A DNA stretch of 64,000 nt, taken from Rhyacichthys aspro (Eukaryota; Chordata; Actinopteri; Gobiiformes; Rhyacichthyidae). Position numbers and translations under genes: made by a program. Below, piece after piece: positions 10,948-23,700 of the stretch; the stretch's first letter is position 1, and the number at the start of each line of letters is the position of its first letter. The notes beneath the pieces are model-generated. The model was not told the origin of the DNA. It saw only the letters and a list, made by a program, of their open reading frames with translations, and ran no database searches. The stretch lies in the NCBI GenBank assembly GCA_036850595.1, contig CM072168.1, positions 17,475,982 to 17,539,981 on the forward strand, written 5' to 3'.

Positions 10948-11177
10948 CTGAGAATGCCATGAAGCCTCTAAAGAGACAGCTGGTGGCTGTGAGTTCTCGG
11001 TCAAAAACATGGAGGCGAGGGCCCTTCAAAATGGAAGCCACCATTTTCCACCAAATTCCGGTCTGAAAGTATTCAACCGAACTCGACTCGATGTGACTAC
11101 AAAACGAAAAGAGTAGTCACAGCAACAGGGCATTTGTTGACCAATTTTTTTTTCACAAATTAATAGCCTTACTCACC
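10948..11177 (-). pseudogene. exon pair of the unrecognised - strand transcript, copy 2
   Basis: This is the homologue of 6582-6813. The donor at 11177 (ACGAG|gtgagt), the ttttgtag acceptor and exon 2 (11096-10948, donor TTCTCAG|gtaagt) are all kept. Relative to copy 1, exon 2 has a 9-nt deletion and a 3-nt insertion, so the frame survives, but TGG TGA replaces TGG TCG in exon 1. Either this copy lost coding capacity or the transcript was never coding. Confidence 0.35.
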
Positions 11178-11465
11178 TCGTAAAAAACCCCGAGGTTCAC
11201 CAGGCGCCGTTAATGAACACGAGACACTATTCATCCCATTCCGCCGCTTTCAGGACATTTCTGTCATTTTGTAGAGCTTCCCTTAGCTTTTTCACAGATT
11301 GGAATAATAATGGAATTATGAGTAACTATTATTTTGGCAAAAAGAAGAGTTAATATGGCTAATAAATAGCTACAAAGTTACAGAGCAACAGGCGCTAGCT
11401 AACGTTAGTGGTAAAGTCCGCGTGCGCACGAAAGGGCCGTGTGCAAAAAGTTTTTTTGTTTTGTT

Positions 11466-11880
11466 TTTTCTTCCGGTTTTTCTTTTTTTCTTTCTTTCTT
11501 TTTTTTAAATTACTTTCGTATTAGTATTAAACCTCACGCAGGCAGTGCTGCTTAATATGCAGTTTAGAATCATATGTAAATTATTTAATATATAGCTTAT
11601 TTTTTGACCGTCATTAAATGATTTGTCAAAACCGCAGCCCACATAATTTTGATGATGAAAAAGTTGATGATTATTCAAGTTAAGTTTAAGTTTGACTGTT
11701 TAATTTTGAAAAATAATCACAATGTCTGCAGTTTATTAATGATTGGATGATTTGATATGGTTGGATATTACCACAAACAAGTTTAGATTTGAGGATTTTT
11801 TTCCCCCACAGATTTTCCTCTTGGTTGCGAAATAACAGAGTGGTAACTATCAACTGAAATCTGTCTATTTTCGTTGAATA
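11466..11880. other. AT-rich spacer before SLC35F5
   Basis: Pyrimidine tracts and AT-rich DNA. I see no gene or recognisable repeat. Confidence 0.5.
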
Positions 11881-11884
11881 CACA

Positions 11885-12081
11885 TTTCCCACAATCCTTT
11901 GCGCACATAAGTGATGTCAGCTGATTACGGAGCGGGTGGGTGTGCTAATGTTTACAACCGTAGGCTGTCAATCATTACTTTATCGTAAAACAACGACTGC
12001 ACTTTTGTCAATATTTCGATTACAAGACAAAAATGACGAATCGATAGCGGCGCAAACCCAGTATCATTTTCCAGTAATAAG
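11885..12081 (+). promoter_or_regulatory. slc35f5: SLC35F5 promoter and first non-coding exon (candidate)
   Basis: The sequence tttcccacaatcctttgcg at 11885-11903 fits the ZNF143/Staf pattern, and 'gtgatgtcagc' at about 11910 is CRE/AP1-like. Both are typical of TATA-less housekeeping promoters. A plausible first exon ends at 12081 (cagtaataag|gtaaaa). The start site is not determined. Confidence 0.4.
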
Positions 12082-12304
12082 GTAAAACAACATTAATCAT
12101 AATTTACTATTTTCAAGGAAGCCTAGCCCTTATGTTAGCACAGCAAACTTAGTTAAAGGCAACGAATATTCACCAAGTAAACGTAGCGTGGCTGTGTTAG
12201 TTTTGTATTATGACATACAGATTTGAACCATGTCATGTGCATTATTTTTCTCTGACTCTGTGATTTTGTAATGCATATTGTGAACAGTGCTTCTTAACCT
12301 ACAG

Positions 12305-12615
12305 CTGTTCGAGGAGAAGCGAAGAGAGCTAGCATGAAAGCTGTTCCTAGCATTTCAGGTTTAAAGGAGCGCCTTGTTCATCATGATAACAAACAATATC
12401 AACCACCAAGTCTGTTTAAATTGGCAGGTCGAACAAGATATTGCATAATTACTAAGATACGTTTTAGTGTTTCTTGTGTAAGAAAATTATACCGTTTGAT
12501 TGCAAAATGTTTTGTTTATTGCAGATATTCATTAAAATGACAGAAAACTGAGTTGACATCATAAAAACCAAGGACTTCAACTGTTCTGCCAAACAACGCT
12601 GAACAGCTGCAAAAG
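12305..12615 (+). other. slc35f5: candidate SLC35F5 5' UTR exons with upstream ORFs
   Basis: 12305-12358 lies between ctacag and gtttaa, and 12525-12615 lies between ttgcag and gtaaag. If both are spliced before the coding exon, the leader carries short upstream frames: an ATG at 12334 that closes after about 11 codons, and ATGACAGAAAACTGA inside the second exon. No frame here joins the SLC35F5 coding frame, so translation most likely begins at 12947. Confidence 0.35.
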
Positions 12616-12946
12616 GTAAAGTTTTGTTGAGAAGACCACATTGGCTAAATACTAATGTTTTATGTATATAACGAGTAAACTTCATCATAGTCTGTAAAAT
12701 TCTTAAGCATTTTATATTTATATATACCTTTTTGGGTTTACCTATTTTGTCAATGCAATTTTACAATGTAACTTTCAAACTAAGTAGTAAACATTCCAGA
12801 GAACAGTTGTGTTTATAATATTGTTACAACATTCTTATTACTGTTGTTGAAGCACTATGTGTAATTTCTAAATGCATGGTTCCAAAAGTAGTTATACTTT
12901 TTTATATTGTATAATATATTGCACATATCTGTTGTTAAGAGTCCCG

Positions 12947-15900
12947 ATGGAGTGGGTGTTCGTTATGAACCGGATGAGCTCACAAGGGAGCTCGGCTGTT
13001 CAACGGAGACGCATGGCTCTGGGGGTCGTGATCCTGCTGCTGGTGGATGTCATTTGGGTTGCCTCTTCTGAGCTAACTGCAGTAAGTGTTCACAGTCATG
13101 TCACATATATTTCTCACCCAAATTTTGTTTGTGGTCTACTTTGTCTCAATAATGGATTGTGGAAAAAAAGCAGCACAGGAAGATTTCTAAGAAGGATGAA
13201 GACATTACTTGTCTTCTACCAATGCAATGGATAACTCTCAGCTTGTTTCATGTAAGATGGGTTTGTTCACATTTTCCTCGAACACTTTATATTGGGTTTG
13301 TTTAAATAACAGTGCGATTTGTACGCCAGCTACACTCAAGGTGGTAGACGCTATGGCTCGCTTTAGGGCCACTGAAGGGTTTCTGACAGGTGAAAAGCAA
13401 ATAATATCTAATGTATAGGGAGGGATTAATCTTTGCTTGGCAGGAACAAATCATATAAATAGGATTTGCAGGGCATAATCCCACCAGCTGCATGTTTCAG
13501 AGACTTGTAATTTCTGCTAATTTTGCATGTGTTGTGAACCCTATAATGCTTGTTCATAACTAAGAGAAACATTAAATCCACAGTAATGCAACAAGCTGAA
13601 AGATGGCCATGGTAAAAAACAAGGATATCATGGTTACTTTTAAGTGATTTGAATACAAACTGAAAAAAGCAACAACCCTCCAGTATATACAAATACATAT
13701 GGATACTAGTCTTCTGTTTACTTTCTCTTTGCCTAAGTGCAATTGTTTTGTTTATTTTCTCTGCAGTACATTTTCAAACGACAAGAGTACAACAAACCTT
13801 TCTTTAGCACTTTTACAAAGACTTCCATGTTTGTGCTGTATTTGCTGGGGTTCCTGCTGTGGCGGCCGTGGAGGCAGCAGTGCACTGGGACACTCAAACG
13901 CCGGCACTCAGCATTCGTAAGTAGCCTCTTCACTACACATTGCCCGAGCTTCACTTTTGTTGCTGTTGATTGCGAAAATACATTGTATTAGGGAGGTTTG
14001 AATATTGAAAAAAATAAATAGAGATAGGCTTCCCATTTATTCTGAAAAACTGTATTATGGTCCAGTTTTTTTTTCTGTTTGTCTGTAGACTTCAATGCAC
14101 ATTTTGTAATAAATTGATTTTGTTAAATGTTGCAATATCATCCGTTGGAAGGGTTTTGAGTTTTGACCCTGTGACACTGCTCTAGTTTGTGGAATACAAT
14201 TTAAACCAAAGTTAGTTAAGTTATGGTTTAATTTAACAGCAAAGGGGGGAACATTTTTTGATCTCGAGAAAATGCCACACAGAATTGTAAAGAAAGGCCC
14301 TAAAAATTATTATCATTAAATTAAATTATTATTATAAAAAAGATTGAAAACCTTGATTATAATTTTGTATTCTCTGCAGTTTGCTGATGCTGAGGCCTAC
14401 TTTGCTCGCTGCAACACTGACACAGCTGGGGACAACTGTTTGGTATGAACTTAAACTGTATCAAATATAGACAGTGACAACAGAGTAGCTTTCAGATTTG
14501 GAAACAATGGATCTTGAGTTTGGTTCTGTATTGTAAATCTCTCCTTATGTAGAGTGAACCACTATATGTCCCAGTGAAGTTCCAGGACATCCCAGCGGAC
14601 ACCTCCCATAGTTTAATTGGAGAATGTGAAACCTGTAAGTTTGTTGTTGATCAAATATAATACCATATCCTATAATGGCATGCTGTTTTGTCATATATTA
14701 GAGAGGCTATAATGTTGAGGCGTAATTTTGTATTTCAAAGATGACATCAACAGAGGGCAGTGGTGAGCTGACTGTCCGATTCACTAGAAACAATGCACAA
14801 TAGTTATTTTCTGCTGTGGGTCTGGACCTAAATGTGTGTTGTTGATTGTGAAATTAAAAATGTTATGGAAAAAATATAGTTAATTCAGTGTGACTTTTAT
14901 TTTGACAGAGCACTGTTAGCGGATGCTATTGTAACAGCAAACAATAAAGAAGGGAAGATATATTTAGTTTAATCTTTTAAAATTAAATTGGCTGCCTAGT
15001 TTACCTAAAAAACAGTTGCACTATATAACTCTTTAAATATCTTTTACACTCTACTATAATTAACAGAAATGAAAGGATACTATTTTTCCTGACCTGGTGC
15101 AGATTCACAATAAGAGAGCTCACCTTTCCGCTGTGATTTTATAAAACATACCTTAGGCTTATGACTTCTTTTGTCTGTGAAAATGTGTGTTATTTAATTA
15201 AATTCAGCTATGCCTTTGTGCCCTCTAGCATCTTCCAAAAAGCAGCGGGTCCGTTTTAGTAACATCATGGAGGTGCGTCAGCTGCCCTCGACTCAGGCCC
15301 TGGAGGCTAAACTGTCCCGTATGTCCTACCCCGCTGCCAAAGACCATGAGGCCATGCTGCGGACAGTGGGCAAGCTCACCATCACTGATGTGGCCAAAAT
15401 CAGCTTCTTCTTCTGCTTTGTGGTCAGTAAAACAGGGCTGCAGTAATTTTAGTTTGTCTATATCAATAATACATTATGCAATATATACATGTACTGCAAT
15501 ATGTACAAAATCCATATATTTATTCTTTTTTATTTATGATTGAACGGTCAGTGCAACCAGTGACCAGTGTAAATAAGTCTAAGACTGGGACTATTTAAAA
15601 GTGGTCTTAAGACCAGTCTCAGGCACAACAATTTAACAACATTTATTAGGAGCAGTGTTGTATTAAAGACCACATTAACCAAGGAAAGACTGAGACTGGA
15701 GAGACCAAGACTTTAAGAGATTGAGATCAAGGCAAGCCCAATATCATGGCAGAGCGAGACCAAGTTAAACAAATAAAAGGTTATTGTACAATACCATTAA
15801 AGACATATCAGGGAACAGTCATAAAATCATGTCCAAGCAGGTAACTTGGATCGAATTAGACCTGGTTCTCTTGGAAAACCTGTATGTAGTGTACATTGTC

Positions 15901-18900
15901 AGGTTTTGACTTGTTGTGTTTGACTGAGTGTGTCATTCTTCCTTGTTTGTCCTTCAGTGGTTCCTTGCCAACCTCTCGTATCAGGAAGCTCTGTCCGACA
16001 CACAAGTGGCCATTGTTAATATTCTCTCATCAACGTCAGGTGAGAGTTAGTCTCAAATCCTTACTCACTGTTCCTTTCTGGCCTTGTCCTCATTACACAT
16101 TACATAAACTTTGTTTTGTCCCCCTTCAGGTCTATTTACTCTGATCTTAGCAGCCATATTTCCCAGTAACAGCAGTGACCGGTTCACCTTATCCAAGCTG
16201 CTGGCTGTGGCTTTAAGGTATGTGGTAAATTAAACCAAAGGGGAGCATGCTAAGAGTCACTACTGTAGATTTTTTGTGGCATGTTTATGTCTGTGGCCAG
16301 TTCTGTTTCAAGTTCAATTCAGTAAGGACTTAAGGATAGCAGCAAGTAGTACTTGTGCCAGAGTCAGATCATAAAACACAGGACAAATATGACCTTTCAA
16401 ATCAATCCAAGCAAATCAACAAAGCACCCAAACACATCCTTTAGCCCACACAGGAAATAACCTGCTTATCTGCCTTTTGAAATGTCCTCATGGGTGTTTC
16501 ATTTTTTCTCAGTATGGGAGGTGTTGCCCTTGTCAGTTTTTCAAGTATGGACAGTCCTGATGAGAAAGGTGCCATAGGTAATCATTATTTCTGTTACTTT
16601 TTGCAGTATTTTCCATTTGGCTGGTGTAATATATGTTCCTGCAGGTTCCTTGTGGTCTCTGGCTGGAGCAATACTATACGCTGTCTACATCGTAATGATC
16701 AAAAGACGGGTCGATCGGGAGGATAAGCTTGACATTCCTATGTTTTTTGGTAAGTTTACAAGGACATAGTGTTGACCCAATATATTGCAGAGTTTAAAAA
16801 AAATGCCACAAATTTGTTACCGATTAATTTCAATAAGCATAAGTGATGCCACATTACTAGTGACGGGAAAGCCTTTTTTAGCAAGTGTTCCTAGTGGAAT
16901 GAAGTCTTGTCTCTGTTATATCCAATCCATGTAAAATTATATCTCATAGGTAAACCACTCATATAGCCTAATGATTTGTGGCTTTGAATATGCCACAGCT
17001 TCAGGGTAAAACAGAAGTCGCACAATACGTGGACCCAGACCTTCTGTGCCCACAGGCCTGTACTTCTAGGCATTAGGTTTGATTGCAGCATGGCCTTTCG
17101 AAGATTTTTTTAGTTAGTTTTGTTTATTCACAAAAGCTAATAGCTCCCCACCCTCACAATTGTGTCTTTTACATAAGACTTTTGTGTGAAATGGGACACC
17201 CTCAGAAGCCATTTAAAGCTTATAACAAAACACCAACAAAAATACAAAACAATACAGAGGATGTTCACTGCATTAGTAAGGCTTAACGTCACATAATGTC
17301 ACAGGCCAGGTTGACAGCTCCTCCATTGGTTTGTTGTGTTTCCAGGGTTTGTAGGTCTGTTCAACCTGCTGCTGCTGTGGCCTGGCTTCCTCCTGCTCCA
17401 TTACACAGGCTTTGAGGCCTTTGAGCTCCCCAGTCAGCTGGTGTGGACGTACATCCTCATTAATGGTCTCATAGGAACTGTCCTCTCCGAGTTTCTGTGG
17501 CTCTGGTGAGCACCCACACATTTTTACTCAACTCATCACAACTACATCCATTAGCATAACAAAAACTCTGAATTATTGCTCCAGTCCAACTAAAACTGGA
17601 TTTTCAAAAGGCACGTAAATGTTCTAGCCTGAAAGGACTAACAGGTTTTTTTTTCTTGGTCAAGCTCATATACCTAAATGCAGTTTGTACTGTAGGATGT
17701 ATAGGGCTTAGCTGGACAAATTGCTCTGTAAATGCCCCGTGTAGAAATGTTGTAGAAATGCCTGAAATTTGATTAAAATGTCCAAATGGCCATGGAAATA
17801 ATTTTTAAGTTTATCAACCTCTTTTTGTTGACAGTGGTTATTTCAAACTCCAAAACAAATATCTGATTGATCAAAAATATCATGCCGACTAATTAAGGCT
17901 TTGTTGTAGTGGTATTGTAGTGGTAGTATTAAAATAATACACAGTGTTCTTGTAGTAACACTGCTGTTTGTTTTCAGGGGCTGTTTCTTAACATCATCTT
18001 TAATCGGGACTTTGGCTCTAAGCCTCACCATCCCACTCTCTATTTTGGCGGACATTTGCATGCAGAAGGTAGGTTTATGGCTTTAAAGCCAGCAGAGGAT
18101 ATCACGGGGAGTATTGTGTTTTTAGCTCTACATTGTAAGAAAAGAAGTGGTAATATCTTCTTAAAAGCTAACAGATGGATTAAGCTCGTCTTGTGTGTGG
18201 ACAGGTGCGTTTCTCGTGGCTGTTTTTCGCTGGAGCAGTTCCTGTGTTTCTCTCCTTTTTCATTGCGACGCTCTTGTGCCATTACAACAACTGGGACCCA
18301 GTTCTGGTGGGACTGAGACGAGTTTATGCCTTCATTTGCAGGAAACACCGCATTCAGAGGTACACTACACAAACAGATACAACAAATCCTATATTATATC
18401 ATATTAAATACAGTTTTATTAACTGTTATATTATTAAGCTGATATACAGTTTACTATTGGTCAGTGTTGAAGCACATAATTAGCCGAAGGTTTGATAGAT
18501 AACAATAAATCTCAAACTTTTTTTATTGGCTATTTGTTCGTTTGAAGTAAACACATATTATTTCATTATTAATTCTTATACCAGTTGCACATTTATAAAT
18601 AATTTACTTCAATACAACTCAGTTGCATTCAGTAGTTAAATAAAAATGCATTTCCTGGTTTCTGTTGAACAAAACTTACACCTCTGCTGTATGCTCTAAA
18701 TCTAAAGTGAGTGGGTTAATGTTCCTGTGTTTGCACATCACAGCTGCATCACTGATTTCAGTAAAAAATCATTAACTTAATGCAGTCTCACTCTCCTAAT
18801 CATCACAGTTGAATGACTCACCCATTAGACCTATTACAAACACATTAAATATAAAAATATGAGAAATGTTTGCTTCATTTATGTCTTGACATTTAGAATA

Positions 18901-20725
18901 CAAAAATGTATAACTTCCCATTTTGAAACATGAATTACTTTGTATATTCAGAGATAAAACTTAATTTGAACAGAACTTTCCTTCTGGAAAACCTAGGAAA
19001 ACCTAGTTTTCCTCACAAGCAAATGTCTTGGTAATAATAGAATATATCACCATGAAAAACTTAATTTTAGTCTCTTGTGTGATTGTGTGTAAAGTTTGAT
19101 AAAGTTTTGCTGTAGTCTGTGTAGGAGTTTAAGTGGAGTTTTTAGTTCAAGACTTTGTATTTAAACTTGAAAATAACCTCCGCTAAAGTAAAGGGGAGTG
19201 TAAGGCAACACAAAATCAATAATTTATTAATTAACCTATTACACAACTAAAGCTCTGAGTGGAGTTTCATTCAAAGTAGAGAGAAATAGTGAGGATTTAT
19301 CCAGGTGATGGCTACAGATAAACCTAACGAAAGTGTAGCATAAAACTGTATTTGTTGCATGATCAGAGATGTTTTCCTGACAAGAAAAAGTCCTGGAAAA
19401 ACGTTTCTTAAAAAGAGTGGAAGCCTTGATTTGGTAAGAGCTACTAACTGAAAGAGTTAGACCTGTTTGTCGAGGGTAAATATAAATCTCAAGCATGTCT
19501 GTTATCACATTATTACACATTTATCTCACATTATTAATTCAACAGGCACGTCCGACTGTCTCATTTTTTGTGAGGAGGCTGTTGATAACATTGAGCAACT
19601 AGTTTTGTGCCGTCATTTTCCGGTGCGCTGCCTCTCAAGGTCAAATGTGGTTACTTTGGCATTTGCTAAAAGGGTAAACAGACGTCTGAGCTTAATGGGT
19701 GAAAAGGGCTCTCCTTCCTGGGTTCCTCAAATGGAAGTGATGTTCTTCTCAACAAACATCTGGGACTGAAGTTAATTAGCCCCCAGCTCTGTGCAAAGAG
19801 CTGTTAAAATGTCTGCGAGCTCAAAGGCTCAGAAGTGAGTTTTTTAATTGTACATTTTATTAGTTGGCTTATAACAAAACCAAAATCATCAATCATTTTC
19901 ACTGGAGCGGTATGGTAGGGGGCAGGTCAAGCTACCATCCCATATTTGGACCAGTACTGCATTCTGTTGAGTGGATTTAGAGAAGGTGATAATGACTCTC
20001 AAAATGGAAATTAAGCTTGTTTGTTCTTGAGATAAAGTCATACTCAAAGATGAAGGAAGAATGCTTCCGTGCTTTTACTTTTTTCCAGAAACAAAGCTAC
20101 TGTTTATTTGCAGTTTCCAGTTTTAGATGGAGTCAGCATCTTATAACTCTTTTGTGAATAAAAAACATTGCATTTGCTTTCTACATTGCAATAAACATAA
20201 GTATGACTTTGAATAGTGAGTCCCTAAATGTAGAAAACTCATTATTTGTCTTTGTTTATAAAGATATATTAATACTATACCTATACCTCCACTTGCTTCC
20301 TCTCTTGCTCTGCTACATTTAGGACAATTTGGATTTACTCTCTTCTTTGTATTAAAATGAAGCCATGAACTTCAAATATGATCTTGAAGCACTACCCTGG
20401 CCCTATACTGTAAGACTCAGTGGAAACGTGGCTTTTGTGATTGAATCTGACATTCCCACAAAGGACAGCATTTGTAGTTTTCACTAAGTTAAGCCCGTAA
20501 TCAGATTTAAATACTCGAGTGATTATCTATTCTTCTGTGAAGGCTTGTTCCTGTTCGCTGAGGGATGATTATAATAATGACGGTTGCCTTTTTGATGAGT
20601 GCGATGATGATGATGATTGACAGCCTGTTCCCTCTGCCCACAGACTGCCAGAAGACAGCGAGCAGTGTGAAAGCCTAATTCCTCTAAACACCATCTCCCC
20701 ACATGAAGCAGGCTTCTGTTCGTGA
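12947..20725 (+). CDS. slc35f5: solute carrier family 35 member F5
   Basis: Thirteen coding exons: 12947-13081, 13767-13916, 14380-14442, 14553-14634, 15229-15422, 15958-16039, 16130-16217, 16513-16577, 16645-16749, 17346-17505, 17978-18068, 18205-18359, 20644-20725. All phases agree, giving 1452 nt and 483 residues plus stop (human about 523, with a longer N terminus). Segments such as RRRMALGVVILLLVDVIWV, EALSDTQVAIVNILSSTSG, KLDIPMFFGFVGLFNLLLL and HYNNWDPVLVG are near-identical to the human protein as I remember it. It is a drug/metabolite transporter (EamA-type) protein with about ten membrane segments, a long cytosolic loop (exons 3-5) and a polar tail. The substrate is unknown; family members act in the Golgi or endolysosomes. 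The Met at 12947 is chosen because it aligns with an internal Met just before the conserved MNRM; the Met at 12965 is the alternative. Confidence 0.95.
15560..15860. repeat. 'gagaccaag' interspersed repeat in SLC35F5 intron
   Basis: The stretch is rich in repeated phrases of the type gactgagactggagagacca and 'gtctaagactggg', a dispersed pattern in fish genomes. A related stretch in the other sense ('ggtcttgacttggtctct') is at about 32235-32330. The family is not named. Confidence 0.4.
20050..20345. repeat. interspersed repeat copy A (last SLC35F5 intron)
   Basis: Shared phrases with 23790-24060 in the same order include 'gtttccagttttaaa/gat', 'catt.cattgcaataaaca', 'gagtccctaaatgta', 'cctatacctccac' and 'ggatttactct'. 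The two copies are strongly diverged. It carries no frame. Confidence 0.5.
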
Positions 20726-23700
20726 TCGTCCAAGACACAGTAAATATCCACTCAGTCTGCCTTTGTTTGTGTGTGGGATTTGATTAATTTTATTTGGCCC
20801 ACCTACTCTTCATCTTTACTTTTCCCACTGACGAAGGTGGTCTAGTCTAAAATAGTGCATAATTAGACCAGTGATGTCTTACATTAAAGTGCTTACATAT
20901 TAGTCAAAGCTATGATTTCTACATTAAATAATAGTCTTACAATTTTTGTCTGGGAAAAACAGCCATGTTTGGTACATCCATAATAAACTCTGGTTAAACT
21001 GTTAGTAGGCTGCAGGATATAAGGAAAACATATGTTATGCAATAACTATGTTGAATAGTTGGATAATATCTGTAATATTAAACTTTTCAGCTAAGTAAAA
21101 GTAGAATTTTATTACAATTGATCAAAAAATACATTACTCTTAACTCTTAACTACTCTTAACTATCCACTATCACACTTATTTTGATTGCATCCCACTTTA
21201 ATATAAAGCTTTTTGATACGCAAAAGTGTGAATGTCGGCGATACAAACTTGTAAGTGAACACATTATCTAAACCATTTCCTCAGCATGTCCCTAAAAGGA
21301 CACTATGAGATGCTGCAAAAAACTACAAACTGCTCCATTAACCTAAAAAAAAGGACCATGATATGCCACTAAAGAAACAGATGCTAGTTGTAGTCACAAT
21401 ACATATTCATAAAAAGAATATTTATGAATGCAAGATTGTTATTCCTGAATACATATGTTTTACTCCATAGAAGAAGACTATAACATATCTGGCATCTGTC
21501 AACCCTTTGTCACACACCTCCAGTGTTTAGAGCCAGTGATGAGTCGGACTGGACGATCATCACGTAAATATTTAAAGCAGGCCACCCACTTCTTTGAGCA
21601 CATCCGTCTCTTAGAAATGCTGAAGTTTAGTCAGGCTTTTTTTCTTATCTGTCTCCCAAACCCACAGAGTAATTGCAGCGGAGGCAGAGAAGGATTTGAA
21701 CTCAGCATGTGGGCTCAAATGGAAGAGTCAGTGCCGAATGACAACAGTGCAATTTAGCACAGATTTAAACCTGCCTGCTGGACATATACCCAGCACAAAT
21801 TTAGTTTATCTCCACGTGAAAATCACTGTTGATTATTTCAGTGATTTTCATCTTACAACAGCATTATTTTTGTAGTATTATGAGATGTAGCAGCAAACCA
21901 GCAACAGCAAAAACATATTTTTCTCTTTTTAAGCTGTAGTTGTAAACCATTGGGTATTTTATTTTAAAGAAATAAACACTTAAAGAAAGTTAAAGTGGTA
22001 GTTTAGTTTTGCCAGCATCTTTGTGCGACTTTGTAAATTGCAGTTCCACATTTCATTCCCCTATTTTTACAGCCTGTGAGTAAATAAGAACAAATAATGC
22101 TGTAGGAACAGGAAGTAATGAAACTGGCTTAAATGGAATGGCTTCACTCTCTCAGCTGCATGGAGCTTTTTCCCATAGATTTTGTAGGTATTCAGTAACA
22201 AGCTTCATCTCAGTTTCAAATGGTGCATACAGAGTTGTATACAGTTGGAAAAAATACCACAAAACTATGCTTTCTATAGTGTACAATTGCCTGAAAATTA
22301 CACTCTTTGCATTTGTCTGTCCCAGAAAAGTCCCCATCAGACCTTTTTATACTGGGTTTTTTTTATAGACAACAGTGTGTCCCTGCAGGGCTACCGTAGC
22401 TGTTCACATTCTGAAAATGAAGGGAATTGAGGTTTGGAAAGCTGCACTTTTGCCACCATATGCAACCAGAGGGGCTAAAAACTACACACCCCACATTTAA
22501 TTGTGATAATGTGACTAGTGGCTAGACATTTTGTTATAATTTGTCTATTTTCTGCTCTCTTTCCATCTCTTTCAGTTTCCAGTGAGGTAAACTGACTGAT
22601 GAAATAAACTGACAATCTGGATTCTCTGAGAGACATTCACCAGTGCCTGCTCTTCACACTATTTATTTTTCTTCCAAGTGTTCAAGAGGGACTCATGCAT
22701 CAGTACAAGCCTACATTTCAGACTTTTTCTCACTACTACTACATGGTACTCAAGGTGCTGGACGTAAACAGTTATTGTTATGTGACCAAAGCGGTACACG
22801 TGGAACTTGAAGATGGCTCTGACCGAAGCCTAAATGCTGTGTTTTAAGAAGATTTGAAATGACTTTTGCCACTAATTATGCCCTGTACACGTTTGTCCAG
22901 TGGCTTTTTAATCGCCTTGCTGCTTATCTTTTACATATAAAAGGCAAAACAATGCACAACACAATTTTAACTCTTCCTCACAGCAGCCAGTCAATAGTGA
23001 AGACACTTCTATTCATATCCAGCTTGAAATAGCGCTGGAATCTGTGCCATCTGCATTTTACTTTAGCTTTTTTTTATTTTTTTTATTTTTGTGAAGTTAA
23101 CCAGACACCAGTTTGACCTTAGTGACCCTGTATCCCACACATGTTTAATTGTTTTTAGTGGTTATAAAAGTGAAATTGTTGTGTGACCAACAAAAAAATT
23201 CATGCTCAGCGCTTTTAGTTTTGCAATTAATGTAATATTGCATCCCACCCTGGTTTATATAGACATTATGCGTTTCCAAAAAGAAATAGCATCATAGAAA
23301 ACTCACGTCCAACAAATGTTAAATTTACATTTTTTCATGAGCTTTTCTGTGAATATCTTTACAGAATAAGCATAAAATAAGTACAGGTTAATTCGTATAT
23401 AATTGTTTAATGATGAGGGGTTTATCCCGGCCTGGGTAACAGAAAAGCCTCGTTTCCTCTGGGATGGGACAGTCCTGATCGGGTCCATGCTACTGTGTTT
23501 CCATCATCAAAGGGGGCCCGAAGTGTACCCCGAGAAAGTGTACCCCAAGAAAGTGTACCTTCCCCTACTACTTTGGGGACGCCTCGGCCTGGGGTCCCAA
23601 ATAGGTCCAGCTTTGTGGTACACTTTGGGAGGGGTGACGTTAAACACTGCGGTCAGCAATAGATAATCCTCATTCAAGCCAAAAATGTAAGCAAAAGGAA

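Larger units (their letters stand above)
9689..11465. repeat. tandem duplication unit, U1-bearing part, copy 2
   Basis: This is the partner of 5315-7090. Near U1 the two copies differ by isolated substitutions and a few short indels. Upstream, differences grow, and some - strand exon features decay here. The unit ends in the CpG-rich segment before the AT-rich approach to SLC35F5. Confidence 0.85.
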
